From Lachnospiraceae bacterium (GTDB taxonomy: Bacteria > Bacillota > Clostridia > Lachnospirales > Lachnospiraceae): a stretch of DNA of 64,000 nucleotides. Below, piece after piece: positions 50,851-59,169 of the stretch. The notes below the pieces were generated by a model. That model was not told where the DNA came from and did no database searches. It saw only the letters and a program-made list of their open reading frames with translations. Position 1 is the stretch's first letter. Each line of letters starts with the position of its first letter. The position numbers and the translations under genes were made by a program. The stretch spans positions 1 to 64,000 of the forward strand of contig CAAFXE010000398.1 in the NCBI GenBank assembly GCA_900766915.1, given 5' to 3'.

Positions 50851-52263
50851 ATGTCAAAGAAACCATTAGGAAAAGACAAATTCGGCGTTCAGAAGGTAAT
50901 GCGGAAAGGCGACTATTTCGCAGATTCTTTAGGCCAGTTTGCACTCAACTCAATGTCAGGCCTTGTTGGACAGCTGACATACTTTTACACAGATAAAGTG
51001 GGAATGGCAGCAGGTGCGATTGCAACCGTGTTCTTTATCTGTAAGATCATCGATGCATTTACAGACGTGATCATGGGTAACATTGTTGATCATACAGCTC
51101 CCGGGAAAGAAAAATATAGACCATGGATCCTTAAGATGTCGATTCCGGCTGCAATCATTCTGGTCATGCTGTTTACGGTACCGGCAGGGTTCTCAAATCC
51201 GGCAAAGATTGCTTACATGTTTATTACGAACGTACTGTTAACAGCAGTTGTATATACTGCAATCGCAGTTCCATATACAGCTCTCATGGTAGTACGTACC
51301 AACAGTCAGGAAGAACGTGGTAACATGGGTATCTGGCGTGCCGCTGCAGGTTATGTATCCGGTATGATCATTGCAATCGCAATCATTCCGATCACCAACA
51401 TGCTTGGCGGGGATCAGGCAGCATGGATCAAATTCGGTATTGGATTTGCGCTGGTAGCTTTACTTGCACTTCTCCTTTGCTATAAAAGGGCAAAAGAATG
51501 TGCCGTAGAAACAGGTGCAGAGGTTACTGCAGAAGTACAGGATGATGAAGAACCGGTTCCATTTAAGGAAGCACTTAAAAATTTGTTCCATAATAAATAT
51601 TGGGTCATGATTCTTATTATGGGCGTTATGTCTAATGTCTCTTACGGTGTCAGCGGTGCATCCGGAACCTATTACTGTAAGCTCATTTATGGAAATGATA
51701 ACCTGGTAGGCATTCTTGGTGCGGTAGGTATGATTCCTACACTCTTAGGCTTCATTGCTGTTGGTCCTATGGTGAAAAAGCTTGGCGTTACAAAGACTTT
51801 AAAGGTTTCCTTCTTCCTTGGTATGGTATCAACTGCTGCCCGTATCTTTAACCCAACACACTTTTGGTTCAACACCATTATGGGCTGCTTTGCAACCTTT
51901 GCAAATATCCCAATGATGTGCCTGCTGGGTGTTATGACAGCTATGGCAATTGACTACAATGAGTACAAATATGGCAAGAGAATGGTTGGTACGAGCCAGG
52001 CAGCCAGTGGTTTCGGTGGAAAGATCGGTGCAGGTGTAGGTGCTTCTATTATTGGATGGTGCCTTGCCCTTGCAAGCTATGACGGATTAGCTACTGTTGT
52101 AACTCCGGCTGTAAGACAGGCTGTCTATACCTTTGGTATCTACATTCCATTAATTCTTTTCATTGTAATGTTTGTCATCACCTTACGTTTTGACCTTGAA
52201 GCAAGACTTCCCAAAATGAGAGAAGAAATGGAAGAAAAAAAGCAAATAAATAGGTATTTTTAG
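50851..52263 (+). CDS. GPH-family glycoside/oligosaccharide cation symporter
   Basis: This 470-residue, 12-helix transporter of the glycoside-pentoside-hexuronide group (MFS_2) has DYFADSLGQFALNSMSG at the N-terminus, the loop GNIVDHTAPGKEKYRPWI and YNEYKYGKRMVGTSQA in the second half. It probably imports rhamnosides or other oligosaccharides for the intracellular enzymes encoded around it. AGGAGAG precedes the ATG. First gene of an operon with GH3 and GH78. Confidence 0.9.
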   Translation: MSKKPLGKDKFGVQKVMRKGDYFADSLGQFALNSMSGLVGQLTYFYTDKVGMAAGAIATVFFICKIIDAFTDVIMGNIVDHTAPGKEKYRPWILKMSIPAAIILVMLFTVPAGFSNPAKIAYMFITNVLLTAVVYTAIAVPYTALMVVRTNSQEERGNMGIWRAAAGYVSGMIIAIAIIPITNMLGGDQAAWIKFGIGFALVALLALLLCYKRAKECAVETGAEVTAEVQDDEEPVPFKEALKNLFHNKYWVMILIMGVMSNVSYGVSGASGTYYCKLIYGNDNLVGILGAVGMIPTLLGFIAVGPMVKKLGVTKTLKVSFFLGMVSTAARIFNPTHFWFNTIMGCFATFANIPMMCLLGVMTAMAIDYNEYKYGKRMVGTSQAASGFGGKIGAGVGASIIGWCLALASYDGLATVVTPAVRQAVYTFGIYIPLILFIVMFVITLRFDLEARLPKMREEMEEKKQINRYF

Positions 52264-52268
52264 AACTG

Positions 52269-52296
52269 AAAAGGGATGGTGGGAACTATCCCTTTT
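52269..52296 (+). terminator. Intercistronic hairpin between transporter and GH3
   Basis: Arms AAAAGGGAT and ATCCCTTTT (9 bp), then TCACG. The T stretch is short, so it may be a partial terminator or mRNA stabiliser that sets transporter and enzyme levels. Confidence 0.55.
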
Positions 52297-52317
52297 CACG
52301 ATATAAGGAGAATAAAT

Positions 52318-54744
52318 ATGCGGCAGTATGAAATGGATCACCTGAATTTTGTAAACGAAAATGCAGCAGAATGTACGGTTTTATTAAAAGTCGACGGGAA
52401 GTTCCCATTGGAAAAACCGGGAAAGCTGGCAGCTTACGGTGCAGGCATGCGCTATACTATTAAAGGTGGAACCGGTTCCGGAGAAGTCAATACAAGGTTT
52501 TCTTATACGATCGAACAGGGACTTGAAAAAGCCGGATTCGAAATTACTACGAAAAAATGGTTAGATGAATATGACAAAGTCAGGGCAGCCGGCAAGAAAG
52601 CCTTTGCAAAACAGCTAAAACAGGAAGCAAAGAATGCCCATGAAAATATTTTTATGTATGCCATGGGTAAAAACATGAGCGAACCGGAACATGATCTTCC
52701 ATTGGAAATTGGCGGAGATACTGCAATCTATGTGGTAAGCCGTATTTCCGGAGAAGGAAGTGACCGAAAAGTAGTCGAAGGGGAAGTAAAACTTGCAAAA
52801 TCCGAGATCCGTGACATTTTAGAACTAAACAAACAATATGAGCGCTTTATGCTCATATTAAATGTTGGCGGTGTTATCGATTTAAGCCCGGTAAAAGAGG
52901 TAGGAAATATTTTAGTACTTTCCCAGCTCGGTGTCGATAACGGAAGAATCCTCGCAGATATTCTGACAGGAAAACAAAATCCATCCGGAAAACTGACTAC
53001 CACATGGTCAGCATGGGAAGATTACAGCAAAGAAGGAACCTTTGGAGAATGGGATGATACCAGATACAAAGAAGGTATTTATGTAGGATACCGCTACTTT
53101 GATACCTTTGGTAAAAAAGCCTTATTCCCGTTTGGATATGGTCTTTCCTATACAAATTTTGAATACAAAACGACAGAGGTTACAGCAAAAGCAGATGTAG
53201 TCACTGTGAAAGTAAATGTAAAAAATACAGGTGCTTATGCTGGTAAAGAGGTCATTCAGGTATATGTATCCAAGCCGGAAGGCAAGCTGGATCAACCGTA
53301 TCAGGATCTGTCAGGGTTCACAAAAACCTCTCTCCTTGCTCCGGGAGCAGAAGAAGTGGTGGAAGTATCCTTCAAGCTTTCTGATTTTGCATCTTATGAT
53401 GAGGATAATGCAAGCTATGTATTAGAAGCAGGAGACTATCTGATCCGTGTAGGTAACAGCTCTGTTTCTACCAAAATTGAAGCTGTGGTAACTTTGGATG
53501 AGAACGTTATTGTTTTGAAAACAAAGAACTGCCTCGGAACACCGGATTTTCAGGATATCAAATCAGGGAAATGTGTTAAAGGAGATATCCCGGCAGATAC
53601 AGTTCGTATCACAGTTTGTGCAAAGGAAATCAAAGCAGAAACAGTAAGCTATGATGCTGCGTATGAAATCGACGGGCGTGTAAAAACTCTTTCCGATGAG
53701 GAATTGGCATATCTTCAGATTGGAGGCTTCAATCCCAATGGCGGTGCTTTAAGCATCATCGGAAATGCAGCAAGCCATGTAGCCGGAGCAGCCGGTGAGA
53801 CGACCTCCGTGCTGGCAGAGAAAGGAATCAAACCTTTGATCATGGCAGACGGCCCTGCCGGAATTCGTGTTTGTAAAGCATATTATGAGGATGAAAAGGG
53901 TGCCCATGATGCGTCAGGAGGCGGATCTATGCCGGAAAGCATGCTGGAATTTGTGGGACCGATCGTAAAATTTATTGCATTAAAGGTTGCAGGACCTAAG
54001 AAACCACCAAAAGGTGCAGTTGTTAAGGAACATATGGCAACCATGATTCCAATCGGAACAGCCATTGCGCAGAGCTTTAACTATGGGCTGGCAAAAGCAT
54101 TTGGTGATCTGGTAGGCTCCGAAATGGAAATGATGGGCATCCATCTGTGGCTTGCACCGGCATTAAATATCCACAGAAGCATCCTTTGCGGTAGAAATTT
54201 CGAGTATTATTCAGAAGATCCTTATGTTTCCGGTATGATGGCAGCTGCTATCACAGAAGGTGTACAGGCTCACAAAGGCTGCGGTGTAACCATCAAGCAT
54301 TATGCGGCAAACAATGCGGAAACAAACCGTTACTGCAACAACAGCCAGGTAAGCGAACGTGCCATGAGAGAAATTTATTTAAGAGGCTTTGGCATTTGTG
54401 TGAGAAAATCTGTTCCGTGTGCAGTAATGACAAGCTATAATCTGTTAAATGGAACCCATACTGCCGAACACAGAGGACTCATTGAGGATGTTCTTCGAAG
54501 TGAATTTGGTTTTGACGGAATTGTGATGACTGACTGGGTCATTGCGATGATGGAAAGTAAAAATTCCGCATACAGAAATTCTCTTTCCGATGAAGTTGCA
54601 AAAGCAGGCGGAGATGTCTTCATGCCGGGAAATAAAGGAGATTATGATCGTGTTGTTGCAGCCATGAAAGACGGAAGTCTGACCCGGGAACAGGTGGAGA
54701 TCAATGCAACCAGAATCCTTCATATGATTGACAGACTTGCTTAG
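52318..54744 (+). CDS. GH3 glycoside hydrolase with swapped domain order
   Basis: This 808-residue enzyme carries the alpha/beta sandwich first (about 1-240), a fibronectin-III-like domain next (about 260-390), and the TIM-barrel catalytic domain last (about 470-808), with nucleophile D739 in VMTDWV and CGRNFEYYSEDPY near residue 620. This reversed order is known from ruminal and gut Firmicutes beta-glucosidases. ATG 52318 follows AAGGAG. An earlier in-frame ATG at 52276 lies in the preceding hairpin. Confidence 0.9.
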   Translation: MRQYEMDHLNFVNENAAECTVLLKVDGKFPLEKPGKLAAYGAGMRYTIKGGTGSGEVNTRFSYTIEQGLEKAGFEITTKKWLDEYDKVRAAGKKAFAKQLKQEAKNAHENIFMYAMGKNMSEPEHDLPLEIGGDTAIYVVSRISGEGSDRKVVEGEVKLAKSEIRDILELNKQYERFMLILNVGGVIDLSPVKEVGNILVLSQLGVDNGRILADILTGKQNPSGKLTTTWSAWEDYSKEGTFGEWDDTRYKEGIYVGYRYFDTFGKKALFPFGYGLSYTNFEYKTTEVTAKADVVTVKVNVKNTGAYAGKEVIQVYVSKPEGKLDQPYQDLSGFTKTSLLAPGAEEVVEVSFKLSDFASYDEDNASYVLEAGDYLIRVGNSSVSTKIEAVVTLDENVIVLKTKNCLGTPDFQDIKSGKCVKGDIPADTVRITVCAKEIKAETVSYDAAYEIDGRVKTLSDEELAYLQIGGFNPNGGALSIIGNAASHVAGAAGETTSVLAEKGIKPLIMADGPAGIRVCKAYYEDEKGAHDASGGGSMPESMLEFVGPIVKFIALKVAGPKKPPKGAVVKEHMATMIPIGTAIAQSFNYGLAKAFGDLVGSEMEMMGIHLWLAPALNIHRSILCGRNFEYYSEDPYVSGMMAAAITEGVQAHKGCGVTIKHYAANNAETNRYCNNSQVSERAMREIYLRGFGICVRKSVPCAVMTSYNLLNGTHTAEHRGLIEDVLRSEFGFDGIVMTDWVIAMMESKNSAYRNSLSDEVAKAGGDVFMPGNKGDYDRVVAAMKDGSLTREQVEINATRILHMIDRLA

Positions 54745-54757
54745 AAGGGAGAAACAA

Positions 54758-57499
54758 ATGAAGCTTAGAGATGTACGCATAGAATATCGTGAAAACCCCA
54801 TTGGATTAGACGTGAAAAACCCCAGATTTTCCTGGAAGTTGGTTTCAGAACAGAAGGATACCATGCAGGCAGCATATCAGATTAAAGTAACTGATGAAGC
54901 CGGAAACAGTGTTTGGGATACACAGAAAGTAGATAGTGATTGTTCCATCCTCAATGAGTATGCAGGAACTGCATTAGAAGCCGAGACTGTATATAGAGCA
55001 GAAATCAAGGTTTGGGATAATCATGGGGAGGAAGCAGAAGAAGTAGTATTTTTTGAAACCGGACTTATGAATCCGGCGAAAATGGAGGCAAAATGGATCA
55101 CCCATGAGTTTCCTCAGGAAGAAAAGGCATGTCCCGTGTTCTTCCATGAATTTAATACCGAAAAGAAGGTCAAACGTGCCAGAATCTATGCAACTTCCCT
55201 CGGTTTATATGAGATTTCCCTTGATGGGGAAAGAGTGGGAGATGCCTACTTTACACCGGGATGGACAAGCTACCATCACAGAATCCAGTACCAGACCTAC
55301 GATGTGACAGAAATGCTGACAGCAGATAGCCACCGTATGGAGATCACTCTGTCAGATGGCTGGTATAAAGGACCTTTTGGATTTACTCTTCGCCCCAATA
55401 TCTATGGTGACCGGGTAGCAGCATTGGCAGAACTTCACTTGATCTATGAAGACGGAACAAAAGAAATCGTAAAAACAGATGAATCTTGGAAAGTAACCAC
55501 AGGAAGCATCAGAGAAAGCCAGATTTATTTTGGGGAAACCATTGATGCAAACATAAAGACAAATGATCAGGAAGCACATCCGGTTCGTATTTTGGAACAT
55601 GGACAAGAGATGTTGGTTGCTCAGGAAAACGAACCCGTAAGAATCGTAGAAAAAAGAGCTGCCAAAGAACTGATTGTAACTCCGAAAAATGAATTGGTGC
55701 TTGATTTTGGTCAGAATATGTCCGGATTTGCCGAAATTCATTTCACGGGAACCAAGGGTCAGAAAATTGTGATTTCTCACGCAGAAGTATTAGATAGAGA
55801 TGGAAACTTCTATTCAGAAACCTTAAGACAGGCAACTTCTATCGATACCTTTATCTGCAACGGAGAAAAACAGGTCTTCAGACCACACTTTACCTTCCAT
55901 GGATTCCGTTATGTCAAAGTAGAAGGAATCCCGGCAGAAGAAATCGTACTTAACGATTTTTATGCATGTACACTGCATTCCGATATGGAACCAACAGGTA
56001 CCTTTACCTGTTCCGATGAGAGGGTTAATCAGCTCCAGAGCAATATCCGCTGGGGTATGAAGGGTAACTTCTTAGATATCCCTACGGACTGTCCTCAGAG
56101 AGATGAACGCCTTGGATGGACGGGAGATGCACAGGTATTTGCATCCACAGCTTCTTATCTTATGAATACAGCTTTGTTCTACAAAAAATGGCTCCGTGAT
56201 ATGAAGGCAGAGCAGACAAAAGAGTTTGGAGTACCTCATGTAGTGCCCAATATTTTAGGAGATCAGGCTGGTGCAGCTGCATGGAGTGATGCAGCCACAG
56301 TCATTCCATGGGTTGTGTATGAAACCTTTGGTGATAAACAGGTGCTGGAAGAACAGTTTGAGAGCATGAAGGGCTGGGTTGACTATATCACAGAGCATTG
56401 CGACGACAATGGCCTCTGGCAGAGTGGATATCAGTATGGTGACTGGCTTGCACTGGATAAAGAGGAAAGTGCAGACCGCACCGGTGCAACAGATAAATAT
56501 CTGGTAGCCAACGCTTACTATGCATATTCCTGCAGGATCGTGGCAGATGCAGCAAAAGTAATTGGAAAGAATGAGATTGCAGAGGAATATTCTGCCCTTT
56601 ATGAAAGAATCGTGGAGCTGTTCAATGAAGAATACATTACCAGAACCGGACGTGTTGTCAGTGAAACCCAGACAGGATGTGTACTGGCATTACATTTTAA
56701 CCTGGCAAAGGAGCAGTACCGTGAAAGGATTATGAAGTCTCTGGTGCAGAATATCGAAGCACATAAAAACCATCTTAGTACCGGCTTTGTTGGAACTCCT
56801 TATATTTGTCATACGCTGTCTGAAAATGGACAGCATGACCTTGCGGGAACCATCTTTTTACAGGAAGATTACCCATCCTGGCTTTATGCAGTGAAGAAAG
56901 GTGCCACAACTATTTGGGAGCGTTGGAATTCTATCATGCCGGACGGAACCTTTGATGAATCGGGTATGAACTCCTTAAATCACTATGCCTATGGCTCTGT
57001 CGGTTCCTGGATGTATCAGAAGATTGCAGGCATCAATCCGATGGAACCAGGATACAGGAAATTCTATGTACGTCCGATGTTTATCATGGGAATTACCAAC
57101 GCAAAGGCTACTTATGAAAGTGTTTATGGAACCATTGAAAGTGCATGGTGCTGTGAAAATGGCAAAATTACCGTGGATGTGACAGTGCCGGCAAATACGA
57201 CAGCAGATATTTATTTGCCTGAAAAAGAAGGCTGCATCCACGTAGGCTCCGGTCAGTACCACTATGAGTATGAAACCGGTACAAAACTGGAAAGACTGCG
57301 TTTCTCCTTAGATTCTACGCTGCAGCAGATTCTGGAAGAGCCACTGGCAGTAGAACTGTTTAACCAATATGTACCGGGGGCACTGGATGGTCCAATGATC
57401 CAGTTTGCAATGCAGATGACATTGGCAGAAATGTCTGCGGTAGCACCGGATGCAAAACCGCTTTACGAAGCAATTGTCAATGCTTTAAATCAGCAGTAA
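54758..57499 (+). CDS. GH78 alpha-L-rhamnosidase (second)
   Basis: This 913-residue rhamnosidase has N-terminal sandwich domains (about 1-400), a catalytic barrel with IPTDCPQRDERLGWTGDAQ near residues 440-458, the textbook GH78 acid-rich motif, and a C-terminal beta domain plus a ~50-residue helical tail (LYEAIVNALNQQ). No signal peptide. ATG 54758 follows GAAGGGAGAAA, 13 bases after the GH3 gene. Third gene of the transporter operon. Confidence 0.93.
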   Translation: MKLRDVRIEYRENPIGLDVKNPRFSWKLVSEQKDTMQAAYQIKVTDEAGNSVWDTQKVDSDCSILNEYAGTALEAETVYRAEIKVWDNHGEEAEEVVFFETGLMNPAKMEAKWITHEFPQEEKACPVFFHEFNTEKKVKRARIYATSLGLYEISLDGERVGDAYFTPGWTSYHHRIQYQTYDVTEMLTADSHRMEITLSDGWYKGPFGFTLRPNIYGDRVAALAELHLIYEDGTKEIVKTDESWKVTTGSIRESQIYFGETIDANIKTNDQEAHPVRILEHGQEMLVAQENEPVRIVEKRAAKELIVTPKNELVLDFGQNMSGFAEIHFTGTKGQKIVISHAEVLDRDGNFYSETLRQATSIDTFICNGEKQVFRPHFTFHGFRYVKVEGIPAEEIVLNDFYACTLHSDMEPTGTFTCSDERVNQLQSNIRWGMKGNFLDIPTDCPQRDERLGWTGDAQVFASTASYLMNTALFYKKWLRDMKAEQTKEFGVPHVVPNILGDQAGAAAWSDAATVIPWVVYETFGDKQVLEEQFESMKGWVDYITEHCDDNGLWQSGYQYGDWLALDKEESADRTGATDKYLVANAYYAYSCRIVADAAKVIGKNEIAEEYSALYERIVELFNEEYITRTGRVVSETQTGCVLALHFNLAKEQYRERIMKSLVQNIEAHKNHLSTGFVGTPYICHTLSENGQHDLAGTIFLQEDYPSWLYAVKKGATTIWERWNSIMPDGTFDESGMNSLNHYAYGSVGSWMYQKIAGINPMEPGYRKFYVRPMFIMGITNAKATYESVYGTIESAWCCENGKITVDVTVPANTTADIYLPEKEGCIHVGSGQYHYEYETGTKLERLRFSLDSTLQQILEEPLAVELFNQYVPGALDGPMIQFAMQMTLAEMSAVAPDAKPLYEAIVNALNQQ

Positions 57500-57537
57500 T
57501 GGTTCAGCCCTTCCTTTTTTCATAACATATATAAGAG

Positions 57538-57575
57538 ATCCCCGGGATGTCAATACGGCAGCCCGGGGATTTCGC
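57538..57575. terminator. Hairpin between convergent GH78 and AraC genes
   Basis: Arms ATCCCCGGG and CCCGGGGAT around a 15-base loop. Short T runs on either side, so it could serve both directions. Confidence 0.6.
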
Positions 57576-57588
57576 ACATTGTACCGGA

Positions 57589-58782
57589 TTAAGATTTTTT
57601 TGCGGAACGTTTGCGGTATTCATAAGGTGTCATTTTATATTTTTTCTTAAATACATTCTGAAAATAAGACTGGGAAGAGAAACAAAGGTATTCACTGATC
57701 TCGCTGATGGATTTATCGGAAAATGCCAGAAGGCTTTTGCCCTCCTCCAGTTTTTTTCGCATAATGAAGTCGCTTAAGTTAAACCCAAGCTCTGCTTTGA
57801 ACTTACGGGAGATGTAAGAACGGCTCTTGCCCACAGCTTTTGCTACGTCTTCCACAGTAATGGGCTGGTTGGTATGGGTGGAGATATACTGGATACTTGC
57901 ATAGATATCGCTGGACATACCGGCAGGTATCTTGCAGGCGGCAACCCGTTCCGTGAAATCAAATAATGCGGAAGCATTTAAGTTTTGGATCGTTTCAATG
58001 GAGAGTGCTTTTTCCGATTCCTGGATGTATATATCACTTAATTGATAAGCAGTTTCAATATCCAGTCCGCCGGCAATGCTGTGTCTGGTAAGTAAAGTGA
58101 TGGAGGCAATAAAGATATTCTTTTGCTGTCTTAGGGAATTCTCACCAATGGTTCCTGCTGAGAGTAAGTAGCTTTGCTTCATTAGTTGTTGAATTGCTGT
58201 AACATTTCCATCCTCCACATATTGATAAAGTTGTTGTTCAAAATGATAGGTATTATGAAAGGAGGAGGATTCCTTTGCTTCATACATATTAGAGGAGTGC
58301 TTTTTATTGATATTTTGCGGTTGATCCATTGCTTTTTGAAGAAAAAATGTATGTGGATCCGTTAATACTCCGTTAATTTCCTTGTGAAGCAGGGCCAGCA
58401 GATGAAGGAACTGCTCGTAGGAAAACAGAGGAATTGCCTGAAAAAAATTCCATACCTGATCCTTGTATTGAAGGGAGATGGAGGATTCGGTTAAAATTCT
58501 TGTCAGTGCATGCGGATCCGGACGGACACTAGTCACAGGTCCGATCACGACAGCTTCCTTGCTTGTTTTGTTTTGCACGATTCCATAGTATAAAAACTCC
58601 CCGGAGGCAAGATAGTATAGCTCCTGTTCCTGCTGAAACAGTTCTTTTAAAAATACATCTGTCAGATCCCAGGAAAAATCCATGGTTGGAAATGTTTTGA
58701 TACATTCTCCATTCTTAAAATAATGCATGGGAAGAAAGGTGCTGTTATAGAAAAGCTCTAAATATTTGATTCTCTGCTCCAT
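57589..58782 (-). CDS. AraC-family transcriptional regulator
   Basis: This 397-residue protein has an N-terminal sensor region (about 1-270) of no named family and a C-terminal double helix-turn-helix (about 295-395: ITVEDVAKAVGKSRSYISRKFK and ISEISEYLCFSSQSYFQNVFKK). It is divergent from the third GH78 gene, and site 4 lies between them. It is the only AraC-type gene in the window and the best candidate to bind all four TTACAA-repeat promoters. The ligand is probably a rhamnose-derived sugar, by inference. Confidence 0.9.
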   Translation of the reverse strand: MEQRIKYLELFYNSTFLPMHYFKNGECIKTFPTMDFSWDLTDVFLKELFQQEQELYYLASGEFLYYGIVQNKTSKEAVVIGPVTSVRPDPHALTRILTESSISLQYKDQVWNFFQAIPLFSYEQFLHLLALLHKEINGVLTDPHTFFLQKAMDQPQNINKKHSSNMYEAKESSSFHNTYHFEQQLYQYVEDGNVTAIQQLMKQSYLLSAGTIGENSLRQQKNIFIASITLLTRHSIAGGLDIETAYQLSDIYIQESEKALSIETIQNLNASALFDFTERVAACKIPAGMSSDIYASIQYISTHTNQPITVEDVAKAVGKSRSYISRKFKAELGFNLSDFIMRKKLEEGKSLLAFSDKSISEISEYLCFSSQSYFQNVFKKKYKMTPYEYRKRSAKKS

Positions 58783-58898
58783 AAAACCCTCAAGATGATT
58801 GTATTAATGATTTTATTATGTTAATGGGCGATAGAGGAACTATTGTCAGGAAGTCAGTAGATGAAATATTAAAATAAATTATCATTCCGAATAACAAA

Positions 58899-58952
58899 AT
58901 TACAAAAAATGACGTAAATTTACAATAATTTCTCTGATTTTGTTTCTATAAT
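58899..58952 (+). promoter_or_regulatory. AraC-type operator/promoter, site 4 (before third GH78 gene)
   Basis: ATTACAA (58899-58905), 13 bases, TTTACAATA (58919-58927), 19 bases, TATAAT (58947-58952). It has the strongest -10 of the four sites. Confidence 0.8.
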
Positions 58953-59006
58953 ATAAAACATTTAGAAAAACTGCAACAGTAAATTTTATGGAAAAGGAGA
59001 ATTCTA

Positions 59007-59090
59007 TGAATCAAAGTGGGGCTGCACAGCAGATGATTGCAGGTCTGCGACAGTCTGTAGGTGCACCGGCAGCCAATGCAGGTTATTAAT
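59007..59090 (+). CDS. 27-residue small ORF in GH78 leader
   Basis: ATG 59007 follows the excellent ribosome site AAAAGGAG. The frame encodes MNQSGAAQQMIAGLRQSV and nine more residues, then TAA. It lies between AraC-type site 4 and the GH78 start. It may be a leader peptide, a real microprotein or the residue of a deleted gene. Confidence 0.4.
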
Positions 59091-59169
59091 ACCGGATATC
59101 AGTGAAGTGAGTGAAATTTGCCGGGAATGGCAGGATGAGCCAGAAAAGTTAGATCAGAAAGGAAATCTC

